Shown: positions 27,974 to 37,352 of the stretch, piece after piece
Layout of the letters: each line of letters begins with the position of its first letter
How positions within the stretch are numbered: the first letter of the stretch is position 1
NCBI RefSeq assembly: GCF_001070855.1
Contig: NZ_JVLH01000008.1
Coordinates: forward strand, 1 to 64,000
Reading direction: 5' to 3'
DNA from: Trueperella pyogenes
GTDB taxonomy: Bacteria > Actinomycetota > Actinomycetes > Actinomycetales > Actinomycetaceae
DNA: 64,000 nt
Position numbers and translations under genes: made by a program
The notes under the pieces: model-generated
Databases searched by the model: none
Seen by the model: only the letters and a program-made list of their open reading frames with translations
What the model was told of the DNA's origin: nothing

Positions 27974-28600
27974 TCAGCGCGGGGTTCCGACCGTCCAAGT
28001 ATATAGCGGACGGAAGGAAAAAATACCGGCCTCTTGGTCTTGATCGACTTCGACAAGAGCAATCTGTGAGCACTCCATCGAATTGTCGGTTTTCAGAGCG
28101 TGAAGAGCATCAGCAAGCGCCCGATCCTCTTCGCTACTCGTCCCCGCAACCGCATAGGACAGGCTGAAATGGGGGCCAAACGGCGGATCCGTGAGCGCCT
28201 CCCCCAGCCCCGCGTCAACGATGCTGTCACGCACAGCGTCGATCAGCCTCGTAAATGAGGGGTTCTCTGGGGAAATCACTTCCACTGCCCGTTCCTGGAC
28301 GGCCGGCGGAGCGAAGGTCAACGTGAAGGGGTCGATCTGCGCCATGCGACGATCCATCTGCGAGCGCAGTTTCTCCCATTGGGCGTCACTGATCTCGTCT
28401 CGATACAGATCGAGGCGTTGCACCGTCACGTGGATGCACTCCGGCGGTTGGATACCGATCTGTGGGAGCGCTGACAGGGGTTTTTCCGCCTCACGCACCA
28501 AGTCCCACAGGGGGGAATCCTCGGGGGGCGCGAGGTAGAAGTGGAGCGCACCATTTCCTCGGCGCCACCGCGTATCCTCACGATCAAAAAAGCGTCGCAT
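27974..28600 (-). CDS. 2H phosphoesterase (2'-5' RNA ligase-like)
   Basis: A 208-residue protein with the two HxT/S motifs of the 2H superfamily, HVTV near residue 58 and HFSL near 151, at the expected spacing. Members open cyclic phosphodiesters or ligate RNA ends; which activity applies here is open. The ATG at 28600 follows AAAGG and lies just after the ATPase stop; the frame extends to 28645 inside the ATPase gene. Being inside an importer operon, it may process the imported substrate (inference). Confidence 0.72.
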   Translation of the reverse strand: MRRFFDREDTRWRRGNGALHFYLAPPEDSPLWDLVREAEKPLSALPQIGIQPPECIHVTVQRLDLYRDEISDAQWEKLRSQMDRRMAQIDPFTLTFAPPAVQERAVEVISPENPSFTRLIDAVRDSIVDAGLGEALTDPPFGPHFSLSYAVAGTSSEEDRALADALHALKTDNSMECSQIALVEVDQDQEAGIFSFRPLYTWTVGTPR

Positions 28601-28611
28601 GGTTCCGACCT

Positions 28612-29745
28612 TTATTTCTCCGAGGAATCCGCGGGAATCACCCACAGGGACTCGCGCGAGATCACACAGGTAACCTTCTCTCCGGCAGCATGAAGTTCAT
28701 TCATGCCGTGAGAACGGCCTTCGAGGGTGCCCGCCGCGGTGTCCAGGACGTAGGTGTTGATCGAGCCGTCGAAGGCTGCGGAGCGCACTGTGGCTTCCAG
28801 AACCACGTCGCTGCCCTCCCCTGCCTGCTCGTTCCCGGGTGCATCCAGGCCGACCGCGGTGTTTTCTGCTCGGACGACCAACTCCACGTGATCGCCAACA
28901 CCAAGTCCGGGGACTCCCGCGGTGTCCAGATCACCCAACGGGGTGGCCACCAGGTAGCGGTCGCCTCGTACCTCACTGACCGTGCCGGCCACGAAGGATG
29001 CAGTTCCCATGAAAGAGGCCACGAAGCGGTTCACCGGGCGATGGTAGATTTCACGCGGCTCCCCGACCTGCTCGATGGTGCCCGCGCTCATCACCACGAT
29101 CATGTCGGACATGGTGAGAGCCTCGGACTGGTCGTGGGTCACGAAGATCGCGGTAAGTCCCAGACGCTGTTGGAGTGCACGGATTTCGCTGCGCATGCGC
29201 AGACGCAGGCGTGCATCCAGGTTCGAGAGGGGTTCGTCGAAGAGGATGATCTTCGGTTCCATGACGAGTGCTCGCGCCAGGGCAACGCGCTGCTGCTGGC
29301 CTCCGGACAGCTGATGCGGGTAGCGGTGAGCGTACTGTTCGATCCCCATGAGCGCCAGACCGTCAGCGATCCGCTGCTCACGTTCTGCGGCGGGGAGCTT
29401 CTGGTAGTTCAGACCGAATCCCACGTTGTCTTTCACTGTCAGGTGTGGGAAGAGCGCGTAGGACTGGAACACCATCGACATGGGGCGCTTTTCGGGCGGG
29501 ACAGACACCAGGGACTGGCCGTCCAGGGTGATTTCGCCTTCCGTGACGTCCTCAAATCCGGCGATCATACGCAGGGTCGTGGTCTTCCCACAGCCGGACG
29601 GTCCCAGGAAGGTCACGAATTTTCCGGCCTCAATGTCGAGGTTGATGCTGTCAACAGCTCGGTGCTGCCCCTGCTTGGCATCGTAGATTTTGGTGACAGA
29701 GCGCAGCTGGAGTGCGCCTGCCTGCGTGTGGTGTTCAGTCGTCAT
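28612..29745 (-). CDS. ABC importer ATPase (FbpC/PotA-like)
   Basis: A 377-residue ATPase. Walker A is GPSGCGKTT, the signature is LSGGQQQR, Walker B is IILFDEPLSNLD and the switch is VTHDQ. A C-terminal TOBE-type regulatory domain covers residues from about 250. This length and architecture are typical of iron(III)-, polyamine- and organophosphate-type importers. Its ATG overlaps the permease stop (ATGA). Confidence 0.92.
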   Translation of the reverse strand: MTTEHHTQAGALQLRSVTKIYDAKQGQHRAVDSINLDIEAGKFVTFLGPSGCGKTTTLRMIAGFEDVTEGEITLDGQSLVSVPPEKRPMSMVFQSYALFPHLTVKDNVGFGLNYQKLPAAEREQRIADGLALMGIEQYAHRYPHQLSGGQQQRVALARALVMEPKIILFDEPLSNLDARLRLRMRSEIRALQQRLGLTAIFVTHDQSEALTMSDMIVVMSAGTIEQVGEPREIYHRPVNRFVASFMGTASFVAGTVSEVRGDRYLVATPLGDLDTAGVPGLGVGDHVELVVRAENTAVGLDAPGNEQAGEGSDVVLEATVRSAAFDGSINTYVLDTAAGTLEGRSHGMNELHAAGEKVTCVISRESLWVIPADSSEK

Positions 29746-31430
29746 TTCACTACCGTCCTGGTGGAGCGATTCAGTCGGTTAACAAGAAGGTTGGCGATCA
29801 TCAAGATGATGAGCACGAGGCCGATGAGGAGGGTGCAGTAGGCGAAGGCGTGGCCGAAACGCCCGGCATCAACCTCGTCCAAGATCTGGGAGGTCATCAC
29901 CTTGGTTTGAGGCGTCGTAATGAAGATGATCGCGGTGATCATGGTCATGGACTTGGTGATGCCGTAGGTGACGGCGGTGACGATGCCGGAACGCACCAGC
30001 GGAAGTGTCACTTTCACCAGGGTGGACACCTGGCTGGCTCCCAGGGATCGCGCGGCTTCTTCCACCTGCGGGTTGATCTGTTTGAGCGCGGAAATACAGG
30101 CCTGCTGGCCGGTGGGGATGGCGCGCGCAATGTAGACCAGGATAATGGCGATGGCGCCGCTTCCGACGGCCAAGCCACCTGCCAGAGTGGGCAGAATCTG
30201 TTTGCCGAACAGCCACGTGGGGTTGGAGTAGGCCAGGGCGAATCCCAGACCGAGGACGGTGCCGGGGATTGCTATACCGAGCATGCCCCAGAAATCCAAG
30301 ATTTTACCGATCTTCGGGAACTTGCGGACGACCAACCACGCAATAATCAGCGCCATGACGGCTGCGATCGGAGCGGCGACCAGGGTCATCGACAGCGTTG
30401 TGACAATTGCGGAGGATCCCAGGCGCTGGACGTACCAGAAGTGTTCCATCGTGAAGGTGTTGTCAACGCCGAGAATCTTGACGAAGCTTCCCACGAAGAG
30501 CGTCATGTAGACGACGATGACGAAGACGATCCACCCGTAGACGGGGATGAGCATGGGGATCTTGACGCTGGACGCAGTGACCTCTTTGAGGGAGCCCACG
30601 GGCTTACCGGTCACGGTGATCACAGACTTACGGTTCGACCAGTATTTCTGAACGGCGAACACCGTGAGTGCGGGCAGGAGCAGCACCAGGGCAACTCCTG
30701 CGGCACTTGCGATGTCACCGCTTCCTGCGACGGCAAAGTAAATCTGACTGGCCAGCACTCGGAAGTCACCGCCCAGTACCAGGGGGTTCGCCAGGTCAGC
30801 GATGCCTTCAACGAAAAGCACAAGGAAGGAGGCCAGCATTGCGGGAACCACCATGGGGATGGTGACTTTCACCAGGGTACTTAGCGGCTTCGCTCCGAGG
30901 GTGGCGGATGCTTCGAACAGGGAGTTGTCGAAGTTTTCCATCATGCCGCGGATATTAAGGTAGGCCACGGGCGCGAAGGTCAGGGAGAGCACGATGACCA
31001 GACCCACCAGGCCGTAGATGTTGTTCTCGATGCCGAAGATTCCGTAGGTGATGATGCCGCGCTTACCGAACAGGGTGATGATGGCGGTGGCCGTCGCAAA
31101 GGGCGGGGAAATCGTGGGCAGGAGGGTCACCCAGTGCAGGAGCTTCTTCCCGGGGAAGGTGAGGAACACTTGGGCGAATGCGGTGACGAATCCGATGAAG
31201 GTTCCGACAATTCCGACGCACAGTCCCAGCACCAGGGTGTTCACCAGGGTGTCGACGTTGGCGCCGAAGGATCGGGTGATAGCTGCCAGCCCGCGTTCGG
31301 ACACGCCGATACCGATGAGTTTGGCAGCGGGGATTCCCAGGAGGAGAATCAGTCCGATAACGGTCACCGTGGTGATGAGGGCGACGAGGATGTCGAGCTG
31401 CCGACCTTTACGCAGCTGTGGAATGCTCAT
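29742..31430 (-). CDS. ABC importer permease, two-domain (FbpB-like)
   Basis: A 562-residue fused permease with about twelve helices in two homologous halves. EAA-type loops appear as EASATLGAKPLSTLVKV and EAARSLGASQVSTLVKV. Fused permeases of this kind serve FbpABC and AfuABC importers. The ATG at 31430 follows GGAGAC and the first helix starts about 15 residues on; a frame to 31466 is unsupported. Forms the membrane channel for the binding protein encoded upstream. Confidence 0.92.
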   Translation of the reverse strand: MSIPQLRKGRQLDILVALITTVTVIGLILLLGIPAAKLIGIGVSERGLAAITRSFGANVDTLVNTLVLGLCVGIVGTFIGFVTAFAQVFLTFPGKKLLHWVTLLPTISPPFATATAIITLFGKRGIITYGIFGIENNIYGLVGLVIVLSLTFAPVAYLNIRGMMENFDNSLFEASATLGAKPLSTLVKVTIPMVVPAMLASFLVLFVEGIADLANPLVLGGDFRVLASQIYFAVAGSGDIASAAGVALVLLLPALTVFAVQKYWSNRKSVITVTGKPVGSLKEVTASSVKIPMLIPVYGWIVFVIVVYMTLFVGSFVKILGVDNTFTMEHFWYVQRLGSSAIVTTLSMTLVAAPIAAVMALIIAWLVVRKFPKIGKILDFWGMLGIAIPGTVLGLGFALAYSNPTWLFGKQILPTLAGGLAVGSGAIAIILVYIARAIPTGQQACISALKQINPQVEEAARSLGASQVSTLVKVTLPLVRSGIVTAVTYGITKSMTMITAIIFITTPQTKVMTSQILDEVDAGRFGHAFAYCTLLIGLVLIILMIANLLVNRLNRSTRTVVK

Positions 31431-31457
31431 AGCTTGTCTCCAATGAAAACGGCAGGA

Positions 31458-31514
31458 GAGACGCACACGGGGTGCGCGAGTTCCTCAGTGGGTTCTCGCG
31501 CACCCCGTGGTCTC
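31458..31514 (-). other. long intercistronic hairpin behind the binding-protein gene
   Basis: A perfect 15-bp stem, CACGGGGTGCGCGAG (31466-31480) with CTCGCGCACCCCGTG (31495-31509), is extended by GAGAC/GTCTC with a three-base bulge. It begins at the binding-protein stop codon. Such structures usually protect the upstream message so that the binding protein exceeds the permease; partial termination is also possible. Confidence 0.8.
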
Positions 31515-32562
31515 ACTTGGCGGAGCTTGCTCCGGCGATCTCGCTTTCGAAGATGCCGATGTAGTTGGCGCGAGAGTCAGCTGCCTTGCGTACATCCCAG
31601 TCCACGTGCTTCACGACGTCCTGCTTGGGGACGTTCGGACCGACCTTGGCGTCGGGCAGGGTGGGTGCTGCGAAGGAGGGGACATCCGCGTAGAGATCCT
31701 GAGCCTTGGTGGTCAGCAGCCAGTCCATGTAGGCCTTGGCGCCTTCGGGGTTGCGTGCACCCGCGAGGACGGAGACTGCGCCCACTTCGTAGCCGGTACC
31801 TTCCGAGGGGTAGGTGGTGACCAGGTCGGAATATCCGGCCTTGTTGGCCTTTTCGCAGTCGGAGTCGAGGGCGATGGCAACGGCTACCTCACCGCGTCCG
31901 GCCTGTTCGGTACCGGTTGCTGCGGACTTGGAGAACTGCATGATGTTGGGAACCAGTTCCTTGAAGTAGGAAACGGTCTTCTCCTGGTCGCCGTTGTTCA
32001 GGGTGGCGACAGTGTACATGGCCATGTAGCCAACGCCTGCGGTGGCAGGGTGCGGCATGGCAATGCGTCCCTTGAATTCGGGCTTGAGCAGGTCCTGCCA
32101 GGATGTGGGAGCCTGTGCGCCGATGCGTTCGAGTTCCTTCTTGTTGGAGCAGAACGCAATGGAGTCGGTGTAGAAGCCGGACCAGATGCCTTCGGCGTTG
32201 TTGTACTGCGAGGGCAGTGCGGAGGCGTTCTTCGAGACGTACTTTTCGACCTTGCCCTTGTCGTTGGCAACGAGGTGGTTTTCGGCCTGGCCGCCGGACC
32301 AGACGTCGAATTCACCAGGATTGGTTTCGAGGCGGGCGAGGACTTCGCCGGCACCCAGGCGAACGTAGGTGGCCTTCTGACCGGTTTCCTTGGTGTAGGC
32401 GGTGACGATCGCCTGGCAGAAATCTTCCTGCTGGGAGCAGGCAATGTTCAGGGTATCTGCCGAGGCGGAGCCTCCCTGGGTGCTCTGGCCTTCGGGGGCA
32501 GAGCAGGCGGCGAGAGAGAGTGCCAGGAGTACCGCGGGGAGAGCAGCGTAGCGTGCGCGCAT
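31513..32562 (-). CDS. ABC importer solute-binding lipoprotein (Fbp/Afu type)
   Basis: A 349-residue lipoprotein. The signal peptide ends in LSLAAC with the lipidated Cys at residue 20. The mature part is a two-domain type II binding protein with the family features GEVLARLE and FDVWSGG. The adjacent Tyr pair that binds iron in FbpA is not present at the expected place (GVGYMAMY), so iron(III) is not assured; sugar-phosphate or phosphonate binding as in related proteins is possible. Two ATGs occur in tandem; the one at 32562 has the better spacing to GGAAGG. First gene of the operon. Confidence 0.85.
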   Translation of the reverse strand: MRARYAALPAVLLALSLAACSAPEGQSTQGGSASADTLNIACSQQEDFCQAIVTAYTKETGQKATYVRLGAGEVLARLETNPGEFDVWSGGQAENHLVANDKGKVEKYVSKNASALPSQYNNAEGIWSGFYTDSIAFCSNKKELERIGAQAPTSWQDLLKPEFKGRIAMPHPATAGVGYMAMYTVATLNNGDQEKTVSYFKELVPNIMQFSKSAATGTEQAGRGEVAVAIALDSDCEKANKAGYSDLVTTYPSEGTGYEVGAVSVLAGARNPEGAKAYMDWLLTTKAQDLYADVPSFAAPTLPDAKVGPNVPKQDVVKHVDWDVRKAADSRANYIGIFESEIAGASSAK

Positions 32563-32609
32563 CATTGAGCCTTCCGTTGCAATAAGTTGTCTATGCACAG
32601 TTTGGAGTT

Positions 32610-32625
32610 GTGGATACGTTTCCAC
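32610..32625. promoter_or_regulatory. LacI-type operator 1
   Basis: GTGGATACGTTTCCAC is a near-perfect inverted repeat centred on ACGT, the usual centre of LacI-family operators. It shares the pattern TGnATACGTTTnCA with a second site 94 bp upstream. It lies 48 bp before the binding-protein start, within the probable promoter. Confidence 0.7.
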
Positions 32626-32704
32626 ACCGGAAACAGTAGAGCATTTGCGGCAATCTCGTCAACAAATAGGGACTTGTCCCCCAAAGCTTCACCAAATCGT
32701 AATC

Positions 32705-32718
32705 TGCATACGTTTTCA
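32705..32718. promoter_or_regulatory. LacI-type operator 2
   Basis: TGCATACGTTTTCA matches operator 1 at 12 of 14 positions and has the same ACGT centre. The 94-bp spacing is about nine helical turns, so looping by a LacI-type dimer pair is plausible. Confidence 0.6.
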
Positions 32719-32810
32719 TACGGGAAGCAGATTTTCTGATGCCCTTTTCGGAAGAACTCTGGATTCATTCAGGACGCGTATATTCACGAGCGTATTCACA
32801 CGCACATTGC

Positions 32811-32858
32811 GGCAATAAAAGAAAACGCCACAATCACTGAGATCCTCAGGATTGTGGC
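32811..32858 (-). terminator. terminator of tRNA-Ala
   Basis: GCCACAATC (32827-32835) pairs with GATTGTGGC (32850-32858) and an inner CTGAG/CTCAG stem closes a three-base loop. On the minus strand it is followed by GTTTTCTTTTATT. It directly follows the tRNA. Confidence 0.92.
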
Positions 32859-32866
32859 GGAGATTG

Positions 32867-32939
32867 TGGAGCTAAGGGGATTCGAACCCCTGACCTCTTC
32901 CATGCCATGGAAGCGCGCTACCAACTGCGCCATAGCCCC
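32867..32939 (-). tRNA. tRNA-Ala (anticodon GGC)
   Basis: The minus-strand cloverleaf is complete at 73 nt. The acceptor stem GGGGCTA/TAGCTCC contains the G3-U70 wobble that defines tRNA-Ala. The anticodon loop ATGGCAT gives GGC, and the T-loop GGTTCGAATCC is canonical. The discriminator is A and CCA is not encoded. It stands alone with its own terminator. Confidence 0.97.
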
Positions 32940-33040
32940 GTAGGTTCCGGCGATCTCTCACTCGGACCTGTTAAGAATAGCGGACGATACCCGCCAAGGC
33001 AAAATTAAGAAGCTGTGCGAGGAAACACATCTGCGCTCCT

Positions 33041-33820
33041 CTATGCCCCAAAGACCTCCGGGCGAGCCCCGACATTGTGCGAAGCCAGACGCCAACGGGC
33101 GGCACCCGAGGCACCAGAACCGCCACCACCGGCTAGGACAAGTTCTGACCAGTGAACATTGTCAACGCCGCGAATACAATCAAAGTGACGCGGATCCAAG
33201 CCAATCGTGGACATCACGCCGCGAGCGATCGCAGCACCATGGGAAACGGCCACCAAAGTACCCCCTTCGGGAACCTCTGCCGCATGCTCAAGCACGGCCT
33301 CGCGAACGCGATCACCCACTACTCCTCCGGGTTCAACACCAGCTCCAGCGCTTTCGCCCGTCTGACGCCACTCAAGCAGCCACTCGGGGTATTGCTCAGC
33401 AATTTGGTCGAAATCTAGGCCTTCAAAAACGCCGTAGGAACGCTCGAGAAGGCGCTTATCGACCGCAATTTCCCCCACTTCAACACCTAGGGTCTTCAGC
33501 TCCTCAGCCAATGCCTGAGCGGTATTAAAGGCGCGCTCCAAAGGTGAGGAGACAAGGCGAACAGCCGTTGCTGAAACATAATCGGCGTTCAGACCACCAA
33601 TTCGACCTCCGCCAGCTAGCCGGCGAGCCAGAACCTTACCACCCTCGACGGCTTGCTCACGGCCAACCGAGTTCAATGGAATATCAATAATCCCCTGGAA
33701 ACGATGCTGGACGTTGTAGTCGGTCTGTCCGTGACGAAGAAAAACAATCCGCCGCGCTCCAGCGATCTGGGAATACCCAGCCACGGCCTCGGCAGAAACA
33801 GAAGAAGTATCGATGCTCAT
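33041..33820 (-). CDS. histidine phosphatase family protein (GpgP-like by synteny)
   Basis: A 259-residue phosphoglycerate-mutase-like phosphatase with the catalytic RHG at residues 29-31, a second His in AVSHGAAI and the acidic LLERSYGVFEG. The same position after nadD and rsfS is held in mycobacteria by glucosyl-3-phosphoglycerate phosphatase, so that role is possible but not proven. The C-terminus has a Gly/Ser-rich linker (GGGGSGASGA). The ATG overlaps the rsfS stop. Confidence 0.85.
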   Translation of the reverse strand: MSIDTSSVSAEAVAGYSQIAGARRIVFLRHGQTDYNVQHRFQGIIDIPLNSVGREQAVEGGKVLARRLAGGGRIGGLNADYVSATAVRLVSSPLERAFNTAQALAEELKTLGVEVGEIAVDKRLLERSYGVFEGLDFDQIAEQYPEWLLEWRQTGESAGAGVEPGGVVGDRVREAVLEHAAEVPEGGTLVAVSHGAAIARGVMSTIGLDPRHFDCIRGVDNVHWSELVLAGGGGSGASGAARWRLASHNVGARPEVFGA

Positions 33821-34242
33821 TCGCCCATCTCCTCAATAACCTGCGAAGGAGTCATGACGCGACGCACACCTGCACCGGGCGCCACATCAGGAAGTTCAAG
33901 GCGAGTAATTGTCTGATCTGACCACAAACGCTCAAGAGCGTAAAACTCACGGTCTTCCTGGCTCATCACGTGAATAACAACATCGCCGTAATCGGCCAGC
34001 ACCCAGGTACCTTCACTGCGGCCCTCGATGCGCTGAGGAACGATATGGTAATCGCGCCCGATCTCATCCATGATTTCTTCAGCGATTGCGCGCACCTGAC
34101 GCGACGAAGGGGCAGAAACGAGAAGGAAAGACTCCGCGATCCCCAGACGCTGCGAAACGTCAATCAACACTGGATCTTGCGCGAGTTTATTGGCCGCACC
34201 ACGCAGGGCACTGCTAATCAGGTCTTTGCTTTGAACGTCCAC
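33817..34242 (-). CDS. rsfS: ribosomal silencing factor RsfS
   Basis: A 141-residue member of the RsfS/Iojap family that binds ribosomal protein L14 and blocks subunit joining under starvation. Family features are EGTWVLADYGDVVIHVM and REFYALERLW. The GTG at 34242 was chosen because AAAGGA lies six bases upstream and the family N-terminus begins here; the frame runs on to 34305. It follows nadD, as in most actinobacteria. Confidence 0.93.
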   Translation of the reverse strand: MDVQSKDLISSALRGAANKLAQDPVLIDVSQRLGIAESFLLVSAPSSRQVRAIAEEIMDEIGRDYHIVPQRIEGRSEGTWVLADYGDVVIHVMSQEDREFYALERLWSDQTITRLELPDVAPGAGVRRVMTPSQVIEEMGE

Positions 34243-34335
34243 ATTTTTCCTTTCGCCGTTTTCAGTCTGCCATTTTCTGGGCCTTGCGGCTACCGAGGGA
34301 CACAATGGTCCAGCAACTGAACTACTGCACGAGGG

Positions 34336-34947
34336 CTACTGATACAGCCTGTATTTGTTGATGTATTGGACAACCCCATCGGGCACCAAATACCACACTG
34401 GCTTTCCGCGTTCGACACGCTTGCGACAATCGGTTGAAGAAATTGCCATTGCGGGCACCTCCAGTAGGGACACCGACGAAGCCGGAAGTTTCTTCGCGTC
34501 AAGCACGTGTCCCGGACGCGTCACCCCAATGAAGTGCGCAATTTCGAAGAGAAGATCAGCGTCTTTCCACTGGACGATCTGTGTGAGCGCATCCGCACCG
34601 GTGATGAAGTAGAAGTCAGCATCTGGGTAGATCTTTCGCAGATCGTGAAGAGTATCGATCGTGTAGGTTGTTCCGCCTCGGTCAATATCGACTCGCGAAA
34701 CTGAAAATCGAGGGTTCGAGGCCGTCGCAATCACCGTCATCAAATACCGATGTTCCGCAGGAGTCACCTTGCGGCCCGCTTTGAAGGGCTGCATAGCCGT
34801 GGGGACGAAAATCACCTGATCGAGCTGGAAGACGTCCATGACTTCAGATGCCGCCACCAAGTGACCGTGGTGGATCGGATCGAAAGTTCCACCCATAATT
34901 CCGATCGAGCGACGTAGTTTTCCCGAGGCCGAGTCCAAAGTTGGCAT
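34336..34947 (-). CDS. nadD: nicotinate-nucleotide adenylyltransferase
   Basis: Makes nicotinate adenine dinucleotide from NaMN and ATP in NAD synthesis. The 203-residue protein has [11 protein letters not shown] near the N-terminus and the C-terminal ISST motif, here followed by D-C-R where many relatives have an aliphatic residue before Arg. ATG after GGAGGGG. Lies between proA and rsfS in a usual actinobacterial order. Confidence 0.96.
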   Translation of the reverse strand: MPTLDSASGKLRRSIGIMGGTFDPIHHGHLVAASEVMDVFQLDQVIFVPTAMQPFKAGRKVTPAEHRYLMTVIATASNPRFSVSRVDIDRGGTTYTIDTLHDLRKIYPDADFYFITGADALTQIVQWKDADLLFEIAHFIGVTRPGHVLDAKKLPASSVSLLEVPAMAISSTDCRKRVERGKPVWYLVPDGVVQYINKYRLYQ

Positions 34948-34958
34948 GCTTCCCCTCC

Positions 34959-36239
34959 CTACTTTCGAACTGCTCCGTCACCTTCAATAACCCACTGGCT
35001 GGTTGTCAACTCAGCCAACCCCATGGGGCCGCGGGCATGCAATTTCTGCGTGGAAATACCGATTTCCGCACCCAATCCAAGTTGTCCACCATCAGTGAAG
35101 CGCGTCGAAGCGTTAACGGCAATAGCTGCGCTATCAATATTTGAGCGGAAATAGTTCGCAGCACTGATTGATGCCGTACAAATCGCTTCGGTGTGTCCTG
35201 AGGAATAGCGACGAATATGTTCAACCGCTTCCTCAATAGAGTCAACGACCTTCACTGCCAAATCCATTGACAGATATTCGGTACGCCAATCAGCTTCTGT
35301 CGCCTCGCTGATCAAGCTCTGATCAACGCTGCCCACATGTGCGGCGCATTCGCGCACAGCAGCATCGGCATGAATGCGTACTCCAAGGCGAGTAAGCTCT
35401 GCCAAAGCTTGAGGGAGGAAGCTGAGAACCATATTGCGGTGGACAAGAAGGGTTTCAGCGGCATTACAGACACCAACCCTTTGAGTTTTCGCATTGATAA
35501 TGATTCGAACCGCCGCATCGACGTTTGCTCCCGAATCAACATAGACATGGCAGTTTCCCGTTCCCGTCTCGATAACAGGAACGGTTGATTCTTCCACGAC
35601 TGCACGGATCAGGCCTTCACCTCCACGCGGAATCAACACATCAATGCCGCCGCGTGCACGCATCATGGCACGTGCCCCGTCCCTACCCCAGGGGTCAACT
35701 GTTTGGACAAGATCAGCTGAAAAACCAAGGGAATCAATGGCCTCACGAATAACCGCAACAAGAGTCTCGTTGGTATCCTGCGCTGCACTTCCGCCACGAA
35801 GGATCACTGCGTTGCCAGCCTTCAAACACAGGATCGAGGCGTCGACAGTGACATTCGGACGCGCCTCATAAATCATCCCAATGACGCCCATGGGAACTCG
35901 AAGCTGAGTAACACGAAGACCATCGTCGGTACGACCGCCACGGATCACGGTACCGACAGGGTCCTCAAGAGCAATGACGTCAAGTACAGCGCTAGAAATC
36001 GCGCGAATACGGGATTCATCAAGACGGAGGCGGTCAACCAGACCAGAAGCCATACCGCGTTTTTCGGCGCGCTGGCAATCCTGCGCATTCGCATGAAGGA
36101 TCTGCTCACAGTGGTCGACAAGTGCGCGAGAAATCGCCAGAAGAATACCGTTTCGTTGCGCGGTAGTCGACGTTGCCAGCGCTCGCTGTGCCCGCTTCGC
36201 ACGGTCAGTCAACTCAAAAATATCCAGATCATTACTCAT
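34959..36239 (-). CDS. proA: gamma-glutamyl phosphate reductase
   Basis: Second step of proline synthesis: reduces glutamyl-5-phosphate to the semialdehyde with NADPH. The 426-residue aldehyde-dehydrogenase-fold protein has the catalytic Cys in [14 protein letters not shown], and [12 protein letters not shown] and LRGG in the cofactor region. Three bases separate it from proB; GGGAG precedes the ATG. Full length. Confidence 0.96.
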   Translation of the reverse strand: MSNDLDIFELTDRAKRAQRALATSTTAQRNGILLAISRALVDHCEQILHANAQDCQRAEKRGMASGLVDRLRLDESRIRAISSAVLDVIALEDPVGTVIRGGRTDDGLRVTQLRVPMGVIGMIYEARPNVTVDASILCLKAGNAVILRGGSAAQDTNETLVAVIREAIDSLGFSADLVQTVDPWGRDGARAMMRARGGIDVLIPRGGEGLIRAVVEESTVPVIETGTGNCHVYVDSGANVDAAVRIIINAKTQRVGVCNAAETLLVHRNMVLSFLPQALAELTRLGVRIHADAAVRECAAHVGSVDQSLISEATEADWRTEYLSMDLAVKVVDSIEEAVEHIRRYSSGHTEAICTASISAANYFRSNIDSAAIAVNASTRFTDGGQLGLGAEIGISTQKLHARGPMGLAELTTSQWVIEGDGAVRK

Positions 36240-36242
36240 GTT

Positions 36243-37352
36243 CTACTCCCGAACCAGAAGTGCAAGATCATCGCGGTGAACTGCTGGGCGCATGTGCTTA
36301 TTTGTTTCAGAGTCCTCGTATGAGTCAATAATGCGCGCCAGCGTATCTGAGTCATAGCGCGAAATTCCGCGCGCAATCAGCCCATTATCGTCTGCAATGT
36401 CAACGACATCGCCCGCTGAAAAAACACCCAGAACCTCTTTAATACCCGCGGGAAGAAGAGATTTTTTGCCATGGGTGATCGCCCTGCGCGCACCAGCATC
36501 AATGAGCAATTGGCCATTCGAGGTGGCAACATGAGCAATCCAAAGCGTGCGAGAAGCTGGGCGATGACGTGTGGGTTCAAACCATGTACCAACTGCTTCA
36601 CCGTTCAGAGCTTCACTCAAACGATCGGCACTGGTCAAAACAACCCCGATACCGGCATGTTGCGCCATGCTCGCAGCATGTAACTTCGTTGCCATGCCTC
36701 CAGTGCCCACCGACGAGCCCGCTCCCCTGACGTCAACGTTGCTGAGTTCATCGGTCGCGTTGACTTCGGAAATTAAACGAGCATCGGGCTGCGAAGGAGG
36801 AGCCGTGTAGAGCCCATCGACGTCGGTGAGCAGAATCAAAATATCCGCGCCCACCATTTGTGCGACGTAAGAGGCCAGTCGGTCATTATCACCGAAACGT
36901 ACTTCACGGGTAGTGACTGCATCATTTTCATTAATGATCGGCACAACACCGTAGGCAAGAAGTTTATCCAGCGCAGACATCGCGTTCGTGTAGTGTTCAC
37001 GCTGCATCACATCCGCAGCGGTCAGCAGGACCTGTGCAACGTGTAGATGGTGAGCCTGGAAAGCTGAGGACCAGCGAGCCATCAGGTATCCCTGCCCCAT
37101 CGCCGCAGCGGCCTGCACACTTGCGAGGTCCTTTGGGCGCGAGCTCAGTCCAAGAGGCTCCAAACCGGCAGCAACAGCACCCGAAGAGACAATGAGGATC
37201 TCGCATCCTCGCCTTGCCTTCGCTGAAATCAGTCTGGCAACTGAATCGATTCGATTCAGATCCAACCCGCCGTCCTCACGCGTGAGCGATGAGGAGCCGA
37301 TTTTCACAACGATGCGACGCGCCTGTTGCACCGCACTACCCCTTGGGGACAT
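36243..37352 (-). CDS. proB: glutamate 5-kinase with PUA domain
   Basis: First step of proline synthesis, usually feedback-inhibited by proline. The 369-residue protein has an amino-acid-kinase domain (VVKIGSSSL, SSGAVAAG, INENDAV, LLTDVDGLY) and a C-terminal PUA domain from about residue 280. The ATG directly abuts the obg stop (TAAATG), so translation is probably coupled. Confidence 0.96.
   Translation of the reverse strand: MSPRGSAVQQARRIVVKIGSSSLTREDGGLDLNRIDSVARLISAKARRGCEILIVSSGAVAAGLEPLGLSSRPKDLASVQAAAAMGQGYLMARWSSAFQAHHLHVAQVLLTAADVMQREHYTNAMSALDKLLAYGVVPIINENDAVTTREVRFGDNDRLASYVAQMVGADILILLTDVDGLYTAPPSQPDARLISEVNATDELSNVDVRGAGSSVGTGGMATKLHAASMAQHAGIGVVLTSADRLSEALNGEAVGTWFEPTRHRPASRTLWIAHVATSNGQLLIDAGARRAITHGKKSLLPAGIKEVLGVFSAGDVVDIADDNGLIARGISRYDSDTLARIIDSYEDSETNKHMRPAVHRDDLALLVRE

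Noticed and set aside
28462-31466. Long plus-strand frames opposite the ABC importer genes
   Set aside because: The frames mirror the codon bias of the ATPase and permease genes and give His/Gly/Asp-rich low-quality proteins; no start signals.
28612-32562. Calling the ABC importer an iron(III) transporter
   Set aside because: The architecture fits, but the adjacent Tyr pair of FbpA is not visible, and a 2H phosphoesterase and LacI regulator are atypical for iron uptake; the substrate is left open.
31507-32568. A 353-codon plus-strand frame opposite the binding-protein gene
   Set aside because: Antisense of a clear lipoprotein with lipobox and family motifs; the Val/Gly-rich translation is typical of a shadow frame.
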